DNA of 64,000 nucleotides from Ruminococcus sp. 210702-SL.1.03 (GCF_020559915.1 NZ_JAJCLZ010000007.1:62001-126000); one strand, 5' to 3'; numbered from the stretch's first letter, positions 8,076 through 17,543 are shown. Notes: generated from the letters alone by a model not told the origin. Numbers and translations: made by a program.

Positions 8076-9515
8076 TCAGTTGCCGCTTTCTTCCGACTCG
8101 TGCTCTTTCTTGAGCTTCTCGTACTTCTCGGTGTGGTGTTTCAGCTTGCGCTCGGCGTAGCCCTCTTTTATCTGCGCCTTGCCGCGCTCTATCGCAAGCG
8201 CGTTGTCGGGAATGTCTTTGGTAATGGTAGAGCCTGCCGCGGTGTACGCGCCCTTGCCGACCCTTACGGGAGCGACGAGGTTGGTGTTGCAGCCGATGAA
8301 TGCGTTGTCCTCTATTACGGTGCGGAATTTCTTATCGCCGTTGTAATTTACAGTAACTACGCCGCAGCCGAAGTTTACGTTAGCGCCAACGTCCGAGTCG
8401 CCGATGTAGGTCAGGTGCGCTACCGCCGTGTATTCGCCTATAGTGGAGTTCTTTATCTCTACAAAATCGCCTATCTTCACGCCGCGCTTGATGTGGCTGT
8501 TGGGGCGAAGCTGTACAAAAGGCCCTATCTTCACGTCGTCCTCTATCACCGACTCGTAAGCCTGCACGTTATTGAGGTTCACGTTGCTGCCGACTTTGGT
8601 GTTCTCAATTATGCAGTTGCAGCCTATAACGCAGTTTTCGCCTATCTCGGTATTTCCGCGCAGTATTACGCCCGAGTGGATTATAGTGCCCTGCCCGATG
8701 GTGACGTTGTTGCCTACGGATACGCCGTCGGTGCAGCAGAACTCTATGCCGTTATCCAGATGTTTGCCGATTATCTCAGCGCGCGCGGCGTTGTTCAGCT
8801 CCAGCAGAGCGCGGCGGTCGTTCGCGCCAAGCACCACGTTCGGGTTGTGCGACATATACGCGTCAGCAGTCCTGCCCTTTGCTATCAGCAGCTCTATGCA
8901 GTCGGTGAGGTAATACTCGCCCTGTGCGTTGTCGTTGCCTATCTCGCCCAAAACTTCGAGCAGCTCGGCGGTCTTGAACCAGTAGCAGCCCGAGTTTACT
9001 TCGGTTATGGCTAGCTGGTAAGGCTCGCAGTCCTTATGCTCCACTATGCCCGCAATGCCCGTATCGGTGCGGATAACTCTTCCGTAGCCGGTAGGGTTCT
9101 CTATGCGCGCGGTGACTACCGTAACTGCGCTGTCGTTCTCGATGTGCTGCGCCAAAGCGCTGTTTATAGTTTCGGCGTCGATGAAAGGCGCGTCGCCGTT
9201 CAGCACCAGTATATTGCCGTCCATGTACTGCTTTAAGAAGTCCTCAGCCTGCATTACCGCGTGGCCGGTGCCCAGCTGCTCAGCCTGCAGTACCGTAACT
9301 ATCTCAGAGCGCGAGCTGCGTGCGGATATGTACTCGTCAAGCATTTCGCCGCGGTAGCCCTTTACTACGCATACGTTAGCTATCTCAGCGTTTTCGCAGG
9401 CGGTTATCACCCATTCGAGCATAGGCTCGCCCAGTACGCTGCAAAGCACCTTCGGCTTATCTGATTTCATTCTTTTGCCCTGTCCTCCCGCGAGGATCAC
9501 TGCTGCATTTACCAT
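8076..9515 (-). CDS. glmU: Bifunctional UDP-N-acetylglucosamine pyrophosphorylase / glucosamine-1-phosphate N-acetyltransferase
   Basis: 479 residues. The N-terminal uridylyltransferase domain has LAGGQGKRMKSDKPKVL (residues 8-24) and LNGDAPFI. The C-terminal left-handed beta-helix acetyltransferase domain has hexapeptide repeats (IGQGTIIHSGVILRGNTEIG) and the conserved TYIGDSDVGANVNFGCG and NYNGDKKFRT segments. It makes UDP-GlcNAc for peptidoglycan and teichoic acids in the cytoplasm. It is about 20 residues longer than the usual 456-460, through a charged C-terminal tail. A minus-strand promoter sits at 9556-9584 and a terminator at 8015-8055, so it is monocistronic. The promoter spacer holds a LacI/cre-like palindrome. 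Confidence 0.95.
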   Translation of the reverse strand: MVNAAVILAGGQGKRMKSDKPKVLCSVLGEPMLEWVITACENAEIANVCVVKGYRGEMLDEYISARSSRSEIVTVLQAEQLGTGHAVMQAEDFLKQYMDGNILVLNGDAPFIDAETINSALAQHIENDSAVTVVTARIENPTGYGRVIRTDTGIAGIVEHKDCEPYQLAITEVNSGCYWFKTAELLEVLGEIGNDNAQGEYYLTDCIELLIAKGRTADAYMSHNPNVVLGANDRRALLELNNAARAEIIGKHLDNGIEFCCTDGVSVGNNVTIGQGTIIHSGVILRGNTEIGENCVIGCNCIIENTKVGSNVNLNNVQAYESVIEDDVKIGPFVQLRPNSHIKRGVKIGDFVEIKNSTIGEYTAVAHLTYIGDSDVGANVNFGCGVVTVNYNGDKKFRTVIEDNAFIGCNTNLVAPVRVGKGAYTAAGSTITKDIPDNALAIERGKAQIKEGYAERKLKHHTEKYEKLKKEHESEESGN

Positions 9516-9555
9516 AATATATATCTCCTTGGATAGAATTATTTGCTTAACTTAC

Positions 9556-9584
9556 ATTATAGTACAAAAACGTTTTCAAGTCAA
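9556..9584 (-). promoter_or_regulatory. glmU promoter with LacI/cre-like palindrome in the spacer
   Basis: On the minus strand TTGACT and TATAAT are separated by 17 bp. The spacer contains the palindrome AAAACGTTTT (9567-9576), in a TGAAAACGTTTTTG context close to the cre consensus and to the operators of the LacI gene at 47706-48220. Confidence 0.65.
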
Positions 9585-9631
9585 GGATAATTTATTTATC
9601 AAAAAAATCCGCAAAGTTTGTTAAAAATATA

Positions 9632-9660
9632 TTGACATAGAAAAAATGTTATGTTATAAT
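9632..9660 (+). promoter_or_regulatory. Sigma-A promoter of the DUF4234 gene
   Basis: TTGACA (9632-9637), a 17-bp spacer and TATAAT (9655-9660), 58 nt before the ATG at 9718. Confidence 0.85.
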
Positions 9661-9717
9661 CATAATAGTGAAGTACTCGATATATGAATAAATTTACATT
9701 TGAAAGGAATTGATAAT

Positions 9718-10257
9718 ATGTTTTGCAGATCTTGCGGAGCAAATAATCGCGACGGAGTAAAATTCTGCTCGCAGTGCGGCGCTCCCCTTGACGACCCTCA
9801 GCAGGGCGGCGGTATGAATATGGACCAGAATATGAATGGCGGCATGAACCCTCCCCCTTACGGTGCACCCCAGCAGTTCGGCTTCGGCGGAAACTCCTTT
9901 GCGGGCACTTTTAAGGAGAGAAATATAGCGCTTTGCATATTGTTCTCCATCATCACCTTCGGTATCTACACCCTGTACTGGTTCTTCACCCTTACTGAGG
10001 ATACCAATAGGATTTCCAACGACCCCGCGCCTACTTCGGGCGGTATGGCTCTGCTTTACACGATAATCACCTGCGGCATCTACGGTTTTTACTGGATGTA
10101 CAAGCGCGGCGCGATAATCGACGACTATAATATGAGAACGGGCAAGGGCTCTACCAGCAACGCTATCATCTACCTGCTGCTCGCAGTTTTCAGCTTGGGC
10201 ATAGTTTCTTACTGCCTCTGCCAGAATGAGATCAATAAGATCAACAGCGGTTTTTGA
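9718..10257 (+). CDS. Zinc-ribbon and DUF4234 membrane protein
   Basis: 179 residues from the ATG at 9718, which follows AAAGGAA by 9 nt; a TTG 18 nt upstream lies over that site and is not the start. The N terminus is a double zinc-knuckle, FCRSCG and FCSQCG. A Gly/Met/Asn/Pro-rich linker (about 28-60) follows, then three hydrophobic segments of the DUF4234 type (IALCILFSIITFGIYTLYWF; IITCGIYGFYWMYKRG; IIYLLLAVFSLGIVSYCLC). It is an inner-membrane protein of unknown function. The adjacent DUF2752 gene is a common companion of small zinc-ribbon/TM proteins in Firmicutes. Confidence 0.75.
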   Translation: MFCRSCGANNRDGVKFCSQCGAPLDDPQQGGGMNMDQNMNGGMNPPPYGAPQQFGFGGNSFAGTFKERNIALCILFSIITFGIYTLYWFFTLTEDTNRISNDPAPTSGGMALLYTIITCGIYGFYWMYKRGAIIDDYNMRTGKGSTSNAIIYLLLAVFSLGIVSYCLCQNEINKINSGF

Positions 10258-10271
10258 GCCTTAGCATTTGA

Positions 10272-10315
10272 ATAAAAGATCTGCCGCTCACTTTTTACAG
10301 CGAGCGGCTTTTTTA
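10272..10315 (+). terminator. Terminator after the DUF4234 gene
   Basis: GCCGCTC...GAGCGGC hairpin followed by TTTTTTA. Confidence 0.8.
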
Positions 10316-10341
10316 TCGACTTTTTACGGAGGTAAGGGCAC

Positions 10342-10743
10342 TTGGCGAAAAATGCTGAGATAAAGCGCGAAAGGCGCGCGCGCTTCGCGAAAAAGCTTGC
10401 CGTATGCGCCGCAGTGCTTGGCGGGTATTATATTTTTGTGCGGCTCACAGGGCTTTCGCTGCCCTGCTTTTTTCAGACGGTGACGGGTCTGCGCTGCCCC
10501 GGCTGCGGGATAACGCATATGCTGCTGAGCGCCGCCGAGCTCGATTTCGCCGCCGCTTTCGCCTATAATCAGGCGCTGTTCATACTACTGCCGATAATGG
10601 GCGCGCTCGCCGTGATAAAGCTCATCTTCGCCCCCGACTGGCTGGAGGCAAACAGCCGTGCGCTGGATCATTTGGTGCTTATAGCTTTGATAGCGCTGAT
10701 GATTTTCGGCGTGCTGAGGAATATCCCCGCCATAGGGCTGTAA
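10342..10743 (+). CDS. DUF2752 membrane protein
   Basis: 133 residues starting at TTG 10342, with GGAGG about 9 nt upstream. It has three predicted membrane segments and the DUF2752 signature GLRCPGCGITHMLLS (about residues 47-61). The first helix (about 20-38) follows a very basic N terminus (KRERRARFAKK). The function of the family is unknown. It lies just after the DUF4234 gene terminator, so it is either read through or has a weak promoter of its own. Confidence 0.75.
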   Translation: MAKNAEIKRERRARFAKKLAVCAAVLGGYYIFVRLTGLSLPCFFQTVTGLRCPGCGITHMLLSAAELDFAAAFAYNQALFILLPIMGALAVIKLIFAPDWLEANSRALDHLVLIALIALMIFGVLRNIPAIGL

Positions 10744-10789
10744 TGCTGTAAAAAAATCGTAATTTAAGCGTTTGGGTAAGATTGTCCTA

Positions 10790-10818
10790 TTGCTTTTTTT
10801 GTCGAAACATTGTATAAT
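10790..10818 (+). promoter_or_regulatory. Promoter of the CmpB-type membrane protein gene
   Basis: TTGCTT, 17-bp spacer, TATAAT (10813-10818), 64 nt upstream of the ATG at 10883. Confidence 0.65.
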
Positions 10819-10882
10819 AATATATAACATTTGATAACTTGCGCAAACAAAAGATGTGACGAAAGATTAGGAGAAGAATAAG

Positions 10883-11653
10883 ATGAATTTATTTCTGATA
10901 CTCGCTTTTCTGTTTATGTCGGGAAGCCTTATCGGCTGGGCGATAGAGCTTTTTTACCGCCGATACTTCGACCCCACCAATAAAGAGCGCCGCTGGATAA
11001 ACCCCGGATTTCTCACCGGCCCGTACCTGCCGCTTTACGGCTTCAGCCTTATGATACTCTACTTGCTGGCTTCGCTGGAAAAATATGTGCCTATACAAAA
11101 CGACGTGGGCAGAAAGCTTGTGCTTTTCTTCATAATGGCGGTCTGCATCACCGTGGTGGAGTATTTTACAGGTCTGATATTCATAGTGAAAATGAAGATA
11201 AAGCTTTGGGATTACACCGAGAACCGGTTTAATGTAAAAGGTATAATCTGCCCGCTGTATTCTTTTTACTGGATGATACTCAGTGCGGTGTACTATTTCC
11301 TGATAAACCCCTATATCCTCGAAGCCCTGCAATGGCTCTCTGAAAACCTCGCGTTCTCATTCGTGGTAGGCTTCTTCTTCGGAATATTCGCGGTAGACCT
11401 CGGTATATCGCTGAAAAATCTGATAAACATTCACGATTTCGCTAAGGAAAACGAGATAATAGTTCTTCTTGATGAGCTGAAAAAAGAGATACGCGTATAC
11501 AAAGAGGATAAGAAAGAAAAAGGCAGGTTCACCCTTATCTTCCGCTCTTCCGACAGCATACAGAACCACCTGAAACGCTACCGCGACCTGCCGCAGTACG
11601 TCAAGTACAAGCTGAAAAATATCCCCCACCGCGAAAAAACTGACAAGAAGTAA
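10883..11653 (+). CDS. Putative ABC transporter permease, CmpB/type IV family membrane protein
   Basis: 256 residues with five or six hydrophobic segments. The N terminus, GWAIELFYRRYFDP...WINPGFLTGPYLPLYGFSL, is typical of the ABC_trans_CmpB (PF06541) family found in Firmicutes. A charged cytoplasmic tail (about 195-256, KKEIRVYKEDKKEKGRF) follows. The annotated link to ABC transport is weak for this family and no ATPase is adjacent, so the role is open. It has its own promoter and an ATG preceded by GGAGAAG. Confidence 0.7.
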   Translation: MNLFLILAFLFMSGSLIGWAIELFYRRYFDPTNKERRWINPGFLTGPYLPLYGFSLMILYLLASLEKYVPIQNDVGRKLVLFFIMAVCITVVEYFTGLIFIVKMKIKLWDYTENRFNVKGIICPLYSFYWMILSAVYYFLINPYILEALQWLSENLAFSFVVGFFFGIFAVDLGISLKNLINIHDFAKENEIIVLLDELKKEIRVYKEDKKEKGRFTLIFRSSDSIQNHLKRYRDLPQYVKYKLKNIPHREKTDKK

Positions 11654-11714
11654 TTTTTGTAAGAAATGAATTGTTAATAAAGTATAAAAAGTTCAGAATT
11701 CGTGAAAATGCCTA

Positions 11715-11743
11715 TTGCAATGCGCGGGGAAGTGTGGTATAAT
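11715..11743 (+). promoter_or_regulatory. secG promoter
   Basis: TTGCAA, 17-bp spacer, TATAAT (11738-11743), 63 nt before the secG ATG. Confidence 0.7.
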
Positions 11744-11806
11744 ATAAAATGATATATTGACCAATAACCGCGTTTTTGCGATAAGGGAAAGGTGTGAAAT
11801 TTAGAA

Positions 11807-12061
11807 ATGAGTACACTTGAGATAGTTGCAGGCGTAATTCTTATCCTCGCAAGCATCGTTATTATCCTCGTTGTTCTGGTGCAGGAAAGCAAAGAGCAGG
11901 GTCTGACCTCCGCTATCGGCGGCGGCTACAACGAATCCTTCTACGAGGGAAATAAGGGCAGAACGAAAGACGCCAAGCTCTCAAAGTTCACAAAGATAGC
12001 CGCTGCGCTTATCTTTATCATCACCATAGCGACAAACATCGCGATCTCATTTACAAAGTGA
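11807..12061 (+). CDS. secG: Preprotein translocase subunit SecG
   Basis: 84 residues with the SecG layout. A first membrane helix (about 4-25, EIVAGVILILASIVIILVVL) leads into VLVQESKEQGLTSAIGGG, the conserved cytoplasmic loop, and a second helix (about 60-80) ends the protein. SecG sits beside SecYE and helps SecA-driven export. In many Firmicutes secG is followed by rnr, as here, and secA lies further downstream in this window. A terminator follows at 12066-12096. Confidence 0.93.
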   Translation: MSTLEIVAGVILILASIVIILVVLVQESKEQGLTSAIGGGYNESFYEGNKGRTKDAKLSKFTKIAAALIFIITIATNIAISFTK

Positions 12062-12065
12062 CCCC

Positions 12066-12096
12066 AAAGCCCTGCGAGCGCAGGGCATATTTTTTG
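12066..12096 (+). terminator. Terminator after secG
   Basis: GCCCTGC-gag-cGCAGGGC hairpin followed by a T-rich run (atatttttt). Confidence 0.8.
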
Positions 12097-12195
12097 CGTA
12101 AAATCGGCGTAAGGCTGATATGATAAGGTATTAAATAAGTATGAAAAAAGGCGCGGCAGGGTGCTGCGCTGATGGTTAGGAAAAGAGGTAAAAAA

Positions 12196-14331
12196 ATGAA
12201 GAACGAAAAAAACGAGTATGAAAAGAAAGTGCTGGAGCAGCTCAAAAAATTCGGCGGTTCGGCAAAAAGCTTCGACGATCTGTACCGCCCGCTGAAAAAA
12301 TATATGCGCAAGGGCGACCTAGACCGCGCTCTCGGCGCGCTTGAAAGACAAAATAAGGTGGTGTATTCCAACCCCGGCTACGCCATAGTTTCAAAGAAAA
12401 ATCTTATACCCTGCACCGTTTCGCGGCTGAAAAAGACCTTCGGCTTCGTGCGCTCTGACGCCGACGATAAGGAGTATTTCGTGGCGGGCAGATATTTGAA
12501 CGGCGCTATGCCCGGCGACAAAGTGCTCGTGCAGACCTACGTCGGCAGAAACGACCTGATAGAGGGCAAAGTGGTAGAGATAACCGAGGAGAATTTCTCG
12601 CGCTTTACGGGCAATATCGTGAACGAATTCGGCGAGCTGAAACTTGTGCCCGATACCCTCTCGAAGTACGCGATGAAGATAGAGGACGCGGGCGATTTTA
12701 AGCTGCGCGAGGGCGACAAGGTGCTGGCTGAGGTCTGCCATAGGGGCAGAAGCCACGCCGACCATAAGTGCCGCATAATCGCAAGCTTCGGCAGCTCGCT
12801 GAAAGCTTCGGTCTGCGCGATGAGCGTGCTCGAGCTGAACGGCTTGACGCCGATATTCCCGCCGGAGGTGATCGCGGAGGCTAAGGCAGTGTCCGACCAG
12901 CGCAGCGTTTCCGCCGAGCTTCCGCATAGGCTCGACCTGCGCGGTCTGCCTATCTTCACGATAGACGGCGCGGCTACTAAGGATATAGACGACGCTATCT
13001 CGGTAGAAAAGACCGAGAGCGGCTACAAGCTGGGCGTGCACATAGCCGACGTTTCGCACTATGTAAAGCCGAAGAGCGAGCTGGATAACGAAGCTTTCAA
13101 GCGCGGAACGAGCGTTTATTACGCCAACCGCGTTATACCCATGCTGCCGAAAGAGCTTTCAAACGGCATCTGCTCGCTAAACCCGCAGGAGGACAGACTG
13201 GCATTCTCCGCGCTGATGGAGCTTGACCGCGACGCCAATATCGTCAGCTACAAGTTCGCCAAGACGGTGATACGCTCGCGCGTTAAAGGCGTTTACAGCG
13301 AGATAAACGAGCTGCTAGAGGGCTACAATTCCAAGGCGCTCTGCGAAAAGTACGCCGAGGTGCTGGACGTTATCCCCGTGATGAACGAGCTTGCGCAAAA
13401 GCTGCGCGGCAAGAAGATATACCGCGGCGCACCGCAGATCAGCACCGTGGAAAGCGAGCTGATTATCAACGACGAGGACTACTGCGTTGACGTAAAGCCG
13501 CACGAGAGCGGTATCAGTCAGGAGATAATAGAGGACTTCATGCTCTGCGCCAACGAGTGCGCGGCGAAATTCGGCAGCGAAAACGGTCTGCCTTTCGTAT
13601 ACCGCATACACGAAGACCCGCCTGCCGAGCGCGTAGAAACGCTGAAAATGGGTCTTACCGAGCTGAATATACCTTATAATTTCGACGAGGGCGTAAACCC
13701 CCGCACCCTTTCTCAGATACTCGAGGGCGTTCGCGGAACTGACAAATTCCCCGTGGTGAATAATCTGGTGCTGCGCAGTATGGCTAAGGCGAAATATTCC
13801 GCCGAGCCGGTGGGTCACTTCGGACTTGTGCTCGCGGACTACGCGCACTTTACCTCGCCTATCCGCCGCTATCCCGACCTTGCCATTCACCGCATAATGA
13901 GCGATTTTCTGGCGGGCGGCAGCGACGCTAAGTGCCGCGAGAGATACTCTAAATTCGCATACGCCGCGGCCGACCACGCTACCGAGACCGAGATAATAGC
14001 TATGCAGACCGAGCGCGGCTGCGAGGACTGCTACAAGGCCGAGTTTATGAAATCAAAGCTGGGCGAGGTGTACGAGGGCGTTGTGGTATCCTGCGTGCCG
14101 CACGGTATGTATGTGCTGCTCGACAACAGCTGCGAGGGTCTTGTAAAGATGGATTCGCTGCCCTGGCAGGATTATTACTACGATGAAAAATTCTCGATAA
14201 AGCGCGAGGGCGGCGGCGAGCAGTTTACCGTCGGCAAGCGCATAAAGATAAGAGTTACCGCCGCGGACGTCAGCAGCGGCAACGTAGATTTCGACTACAT
14301 CGCGCCTGCCGAGAGCAGAAAAGACGCTTAA
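12196..14331 (+). CDS. rnr: Ribonuclease R
   Basis: 711 residues from ATG 12196, chosen because AGAGG lies 7 nt upstream; an in-frame ATG at 12172 is possible. Order: N-terminal winged-helix region, cold-shock domains with FGFVRSD, the RNB catalytic domain with ATKDIDDAISVEK and GVHIADVSHYV (metal-binding aspartates), SPIRRYPDLAIHR, and a C-terminal S1 domain (YEGVVVSCVPHGMYVLLD). It is a 3'-5' exoribonuclease that degrades structured RNA and works with tmRNA. The stop codon TAA at 14329-14331 lies inside the left terminal repeat of the element at 14328-14525. Confidence 0.93.
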   Translation: MKNEKNEYEKKVLEQLKKFGGSAKSFDDLYRPLKKYMRKGDLDRALGALERQNKVVYSNPGYAIVSKKNLIPCTVSRLKKTFGFVRSDADDKEYFVAGRYLNGAMPGDKVLVQTYVGRNDLIEGKVVEITEENFSRFTGNIVNEFGELKLVPDTLSKYAMKIEDAGDFKLREGDKVLAEVCHRGRSHADHKCRIIASFGSSLKASVCAMSVLELNGLTPIFPPEVIAEAKAVSDQRSVSAELPHRLDLRGLPIFTIDGAATKDIDDAISVEKTESGYKLGVHIADVSHYVKPKSELDNEAFKRGTSVYYANRVIPMLPKELSNGICSLNPQEDRLAFSALMELDRDANIVSYKFAKTVIRSRVKGVYSEINELLEGYNSKALCEKYAEVLDVIPVMNELAQKLRGKKIYRGAPQISTVESELIINDEDYCVDVKPHESGISQEIIEDFMLCANECAAKFGSENGLPFVYRIHEDPPAERVETLKMGLTELNIPYNFDEGVNPRTLSQILEGVRGTDKFPVVNNLVLRSMAKAKYSAEPVGHFGLVLADYAHFTSPIRRYPDLAIHRIMSDFLAGGSDAKCRERYSKFAYAAADHATETEIIAMQTERGCEDCYKAEFMKSKLGEVYEGVVVSCVPHGMYVLLDNSCEGLVKMDSLPWQDYYYDEKFSIKREGGGEQFTVGKRIKIRVTAADVSSGNVDFDYIAPAESRKDA

Positions 14332-14525
14332 GGCAACACCGCACAACTACCGCCTAGCGGCTTTGTGCACATCTTGCTTGCGTTTTTGCGAAGCCAAAAC
14401 AATTTTCCGTCATATCACCCAAAACCTCCTAGCTTAACGCGAGTTAAGCGTCGTCGGCTTTAGGCAATCTGACGAAAAATCTGACGACGCAATCTGCACA
14501 CAATAGTTGTGCGGTATTGCCTTAA
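14328..14525. mobile_element. MITE-like element with 22-bp terminal inverted repeats
   Basis: The ends are 22-bp inverted repeats with one mismatch, core GGCAACACCGCACAAC at the left and GTTGTGCGGTATTGCC at the right, both bounded by TTAA. About 150 bp lies between them, without a gene. Internal GCTTAAC-gcga-GTTAAGC is a perfect hairpin, and TCTGACGA occurs twice. The size and ends fit a non-autonomous miniature element. The insertion abuts the RNase R stop codon. No transposase with such ends is in the window. Confidence 0.65.
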
Positions 14526-14621
14526 AACCCCTATGATCGCTGACATTTGCGGGAGTGTTCCGAAGCTTTTCGGGCTGCTCCCGCTATTTTATGAAAACCG
14601 GGTATAAATTTTTAAAAAGCA

Positions 14622-14650
14622 TTGACAAGGGATTAAATTTTTGTTATAAT
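14622..14650 (+). promoter_or_regulatory. secA promoter
   Basis: TTGACA (14622-14627), 17 bp, TATAAT (14645-14650), 148 nt upstream of secA. The leader between carries no obvious riboswitch; it contains GC-rich inverted sequence near 14740-14770. Confidence 0.85.
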
Positions 14651-14798
14651 ATATCATGTATATTTAGATTTTCACGGCGGTTTGATAATGCTCAAACGAA
14701 AATGCCGGGGAAATATCTGCTTAAAGTAAATACTGAGCGGCCGCACGCGGAAAACTCTCGGCGCGCGCCGCCTTGACTAAAAAGGTGGAATTATAAAA

Positions 14799-17543
14799 AT
14801 GGGACTTATGAACGCGCTGTTTGGAAACTATTCCAAAAAAGAGCTGAAAAGAATTGAGCCTATAAAGCAGAAGGTGCTCGATCTTGAACCGAAATACGAA
14901 AAGATGAGCGACCACGAGCTTAAAGAGCAGACGCAGATAATGAAAGACAAGCTCTCAGACGGACTGAGCAGCATGGACGAGATACTGCCCGACGCGCTCG
15001 CAGTTTGCCGCGAGGGCGCATGGCGTGTACTGGGCAAAAAGCCTTTCCCCGTGCAGATAATCGGCGCTATCGTACTGCATCAGGGCCGTATTGCCGAAAT
15101 GAAGACCGGTGAAGGTAAGACCCTCGTAGCTTGCCTAGCCGCCTACGCAAACGCGCTGGCGGGCAAGGGCGTGCACGTCGTTACCGTAAACGACTACCTC
15201 GCTAAATTCCAGTCGGAGGAGATGGGTAAGGTATTCCGCTTCCTCGGACTCAGCATCGGCTGCGTGCTTCAGGGCATGGATAAAGAAGCTAAGCGCGCCG
15301 CTTACAACGCAGACATTACATACGGAACGAACAACGAGTTCGGTTTCGACTACCTGCGCGACAACATGGTGATCTACAAGAAAGATAAGGTACAGCGCGA
15401 GCACGCTTTCGCCATAGTGGACGAGGTGGACTCTATACTGATAGACGAAGCGCGTACACCGCTTATCATTTCGGGTCAGGGCGACGAATCTACCGAGCTT
15501 TACCAGCTTGCAGACCGCTTTGCTAAAACGCTCAAGCCCGTTACCGTAGTAGAGATGGACGATAAGGCCGATAACGACCTGCTCGACGGCGACTACATCA
15601 TCGACGAAAAGGCGCGCACCGCTACTCTTACCAAGAGCGGCGTAAAGAAAGCGGAAAAGGCTTTCAACGTAATAAACCTTATGGACGCCGACAACATGAC
15701 TCTTCTGCACCACATCAATCAGGCTATAAAGGCTAACGGCACTATGCGCCGCGATACCGATTACGTTGTAAAAGACGGCGAAGTACTTATAGTTGACGAA
15801 TTTACAGGACGTATAATGGTCGGCAGACGCTTTAACGACGGTCTGCATCAGGCTATCGAAGCTAAGGAAGGCGTAAAGGTAGCACGCGAGTCAAAGACCA
15901 TCGCGACCATTACTTTCCAAAATTACTTCCGCCTTTACTCAAAGCTTTCGGGCATGACGGGTACTGCGCTGACGGAAGAGGACGAATTCAGAGAGATCTA
16001 CAAGCTCGACGTTATAGAGATACCTACCAACAAGCCCGTAGTCCGCAAAGACCACCCGGACGTTATCTTCAAGACCGAAAAGGGCAAGTACGAAGCCGTT
16101 ATCGACCAGATAATCGAGTGCAACAAAAAAGGTCAGCCGGTACTGGTAGGTACAGTATCGGTAGAAAAGTCAGAGTACCTCTCGCGCCTGCTGAAAAACA
16201 AGGGCGTAAAGCACCAGGTGCTCAACGCGAAGTATCATGAAAAGGAAGCTAAGATAGTAGCGCAGGCGGGTAAGTACGGCGCAGTTACCATAGCCACCAA
16301 CATGGCGGGCCGTGGTACTGATATACTGCTCGGAGGCAACGCTGAGTACCTCGCTACCGAAGAGCTGAGAAAGCTCGATTACCCCGAGGAGATAATAGTA
16401 GAAGCTACCGGCTTCTCCGAAACTGAGGACGAGCAGATACTCGAAGCCCGCGGCAAGTACAGAGATTTCAGAAAGAAGTACGACGCCGAGGTAAAGGAAA
16501 AGGCAGAAAAGGTTCGCGAAGCAGGCGGACTTTACATAATAGGTACTGAAAGACACGAATCAAGACGTATAGACAACCAGCTTCGCGGACGTGCGGGACG
16601 TCAGGGCGACCCCGGCGAGAGCAAATTCTTCCTCTCACTGCAGGACGACCTTATGCGCCTCTTCGGCGGCGACAAGGTAACGGGCATGATGGATTCGCTC
16701 AAGGTAGATGAGAATATGCCTATACAGTCGAGAATGCTTACGAACATAATCGAGTCCTCGCAGAAGAAGATAGAGGGCAGAAACTTCAACATTCGTAAGA
16801 ACGTACTGAATTACGACGACGTTATGAACACTCAGCGCGAGATCATCTACGGTCAGCGCCAGCAGGTGCTCAACGAGGAGGATATTCACGAAAATATCAT
16901 CAATATGATAAACCAGTTCATGGAAGACTGCGTGAATATGTACCTGCTCGATGACGAGATACATGACGACTGGAATTTACCGGGTCTGCGCGACCACCTC
17001 ATGGGTCTGGTAACGGTAGAAACAGACTTCAATTACACCCCCGAAGAGCTGGAACGCATATCCAAGAAGGACATCGTAAAGCAGCTTCAGGACAGAGCTA
17101 TGAAGATATATCAGAAGCGCGAGCAAGACCTCGGCGAAGAGCTGCTGCGCGAGATAGAGCGCGTAGTACTGCTGAAGGTGGTAGACCAGAAGTGGATGGC
17201 GCATATCGACGATATGGAACAGCTCAAGCGCGGTATCAGCCTGCGCTCTTACGGTCAGAGGAACCCCGTAGTAGAGTACCGTATGGAGGGCTTCGAGATG
17301 TTCGACGCTATGGTAGACTCTATCCGCGAGGACACTGTAAGAATGCTCTTTACCATACAGGTGCGCCGTCAGGCAGCGCCGAAGCGCGAGCAGGTGTTCA
17401 AAGCTGGCGGCACGAACAAGGGCTTTACCGCAAGAAAGACAGGCAAAAAGGTCGGTCCGAACGACCCCTGCCCCTGCGGAAGCGGCAAGAAGTACAAGAA
17501 ATGCTGCGGAGCACCTAACGCGGGAGCTAACTCCGCCGAATAA
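14799..17543 (+). CDS. secA: Preprotein translocase ATPase SecA
   Basis: 914 residues, the normal SecA length. Walker A is AEMKTGEGKTLVA near residue 100, the DEAD-type Walker B is VDEVDSILIDEARTPLIISG, then the preprotein cross-linking domain, RAGRQGDPGESKFFLSL in the second helicase domain, and a C-terminal SEC-C zinc finger (CPCGSGKKYKKCCG). It drives Sec-dependent export, including of the lipoproteins and cellulase in this window. Its own promoter lies at 14622. The ATG is preceded by AAAAGGTGG. Confidence 0.97.
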   Translation: MGLMNALFGNYSKKELKRIEPIKQKVLDLEPKYEKMSDHELKEQTQIMKDKLSDGLSSMDEILPDALAVCREGAWRVLGKKPFPVQIIGAIVLHQGRIAEMKTGEGKTLVACLAAYANALAGKGVHVVTVNDYLAKFQSEEMGKVFRFLGLSIGCVLQGMDKEAKRAAYNADITYGTNNEFGFDYLRDNMVIYKKDKVQREHAFAIVDEVDSILIDEARTPLIISGQGDESTELYQLADRFAKTLKPVTVVEMDDKADNDLLDGDYIIDEKARTATLTKSGVKKAEKAFNVINLMDADNMTLLHHINQAIKANGTMRRDTDYVVKDGEVLIVDEFTGRIMVGRRFNDGLHQAIEAKEGVKVARESKTIATITFQNYFRLYSKLSGMTGTALTEEDEFREIYKLDVIEIPTNKPVVRKDHPDVIFKTEKGKYEAVIDQIIECNKKGQPVLVGTVSVEKSEYLSRLLKNKGVKHQVLNAKYHEKEAKIVAQAGKYGAVTIATNMAGRGTDILLGGNAEYLATEELRKLDYPEEIIVEATGFSETEDEQILEARGKYRDFRKKYDAEVKEKAEKVREAGGLYIIGTERHESRRIDNQLRGRAGRQGDPGESKFFLSLQDDLMRLFGGDKVTGMMDSLKVDENMPIQSRMLTNIIESSQKKIEGRNFNIRKNVLNYDDVMNTQREIIYGQRQQVLNEEDIHENIINMINQFMEDCVNMYLLDDEIHDDWNLPGLRDHLMGLVTVETDFNYTPEELERISKKDIVKQLQDRAMKIYQKREQDLGEELLREIERVVLLKVVDQKWMAHIDDMEQLKRGISLRSYGQRNPVVEYRMEGFEMFDAMVDSIREDTVRMLFTIQVRRQAAPKREQVFKAGGTNKGFTARKTGKKVGPNDPCPCGSGKKYKKCCGAPNAGANSAE

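Noticed and set aside
8100..9014. Plus-strand open frame across glmU
   Set aside because: Antisense shadow of glmU with a repetitive Val/Tyr/Ala composition and no recognisable motif.
12172..12195. Upstream start for RNase R
   Set aside because: The ATG at 12172 has a poorer ribosome site than ATG 12196; it remains possible.
14555..14776. 73-codon plus-strand frame before secA
   Set aside because: It spans the secA promoter and has no family or proper ribosome site.
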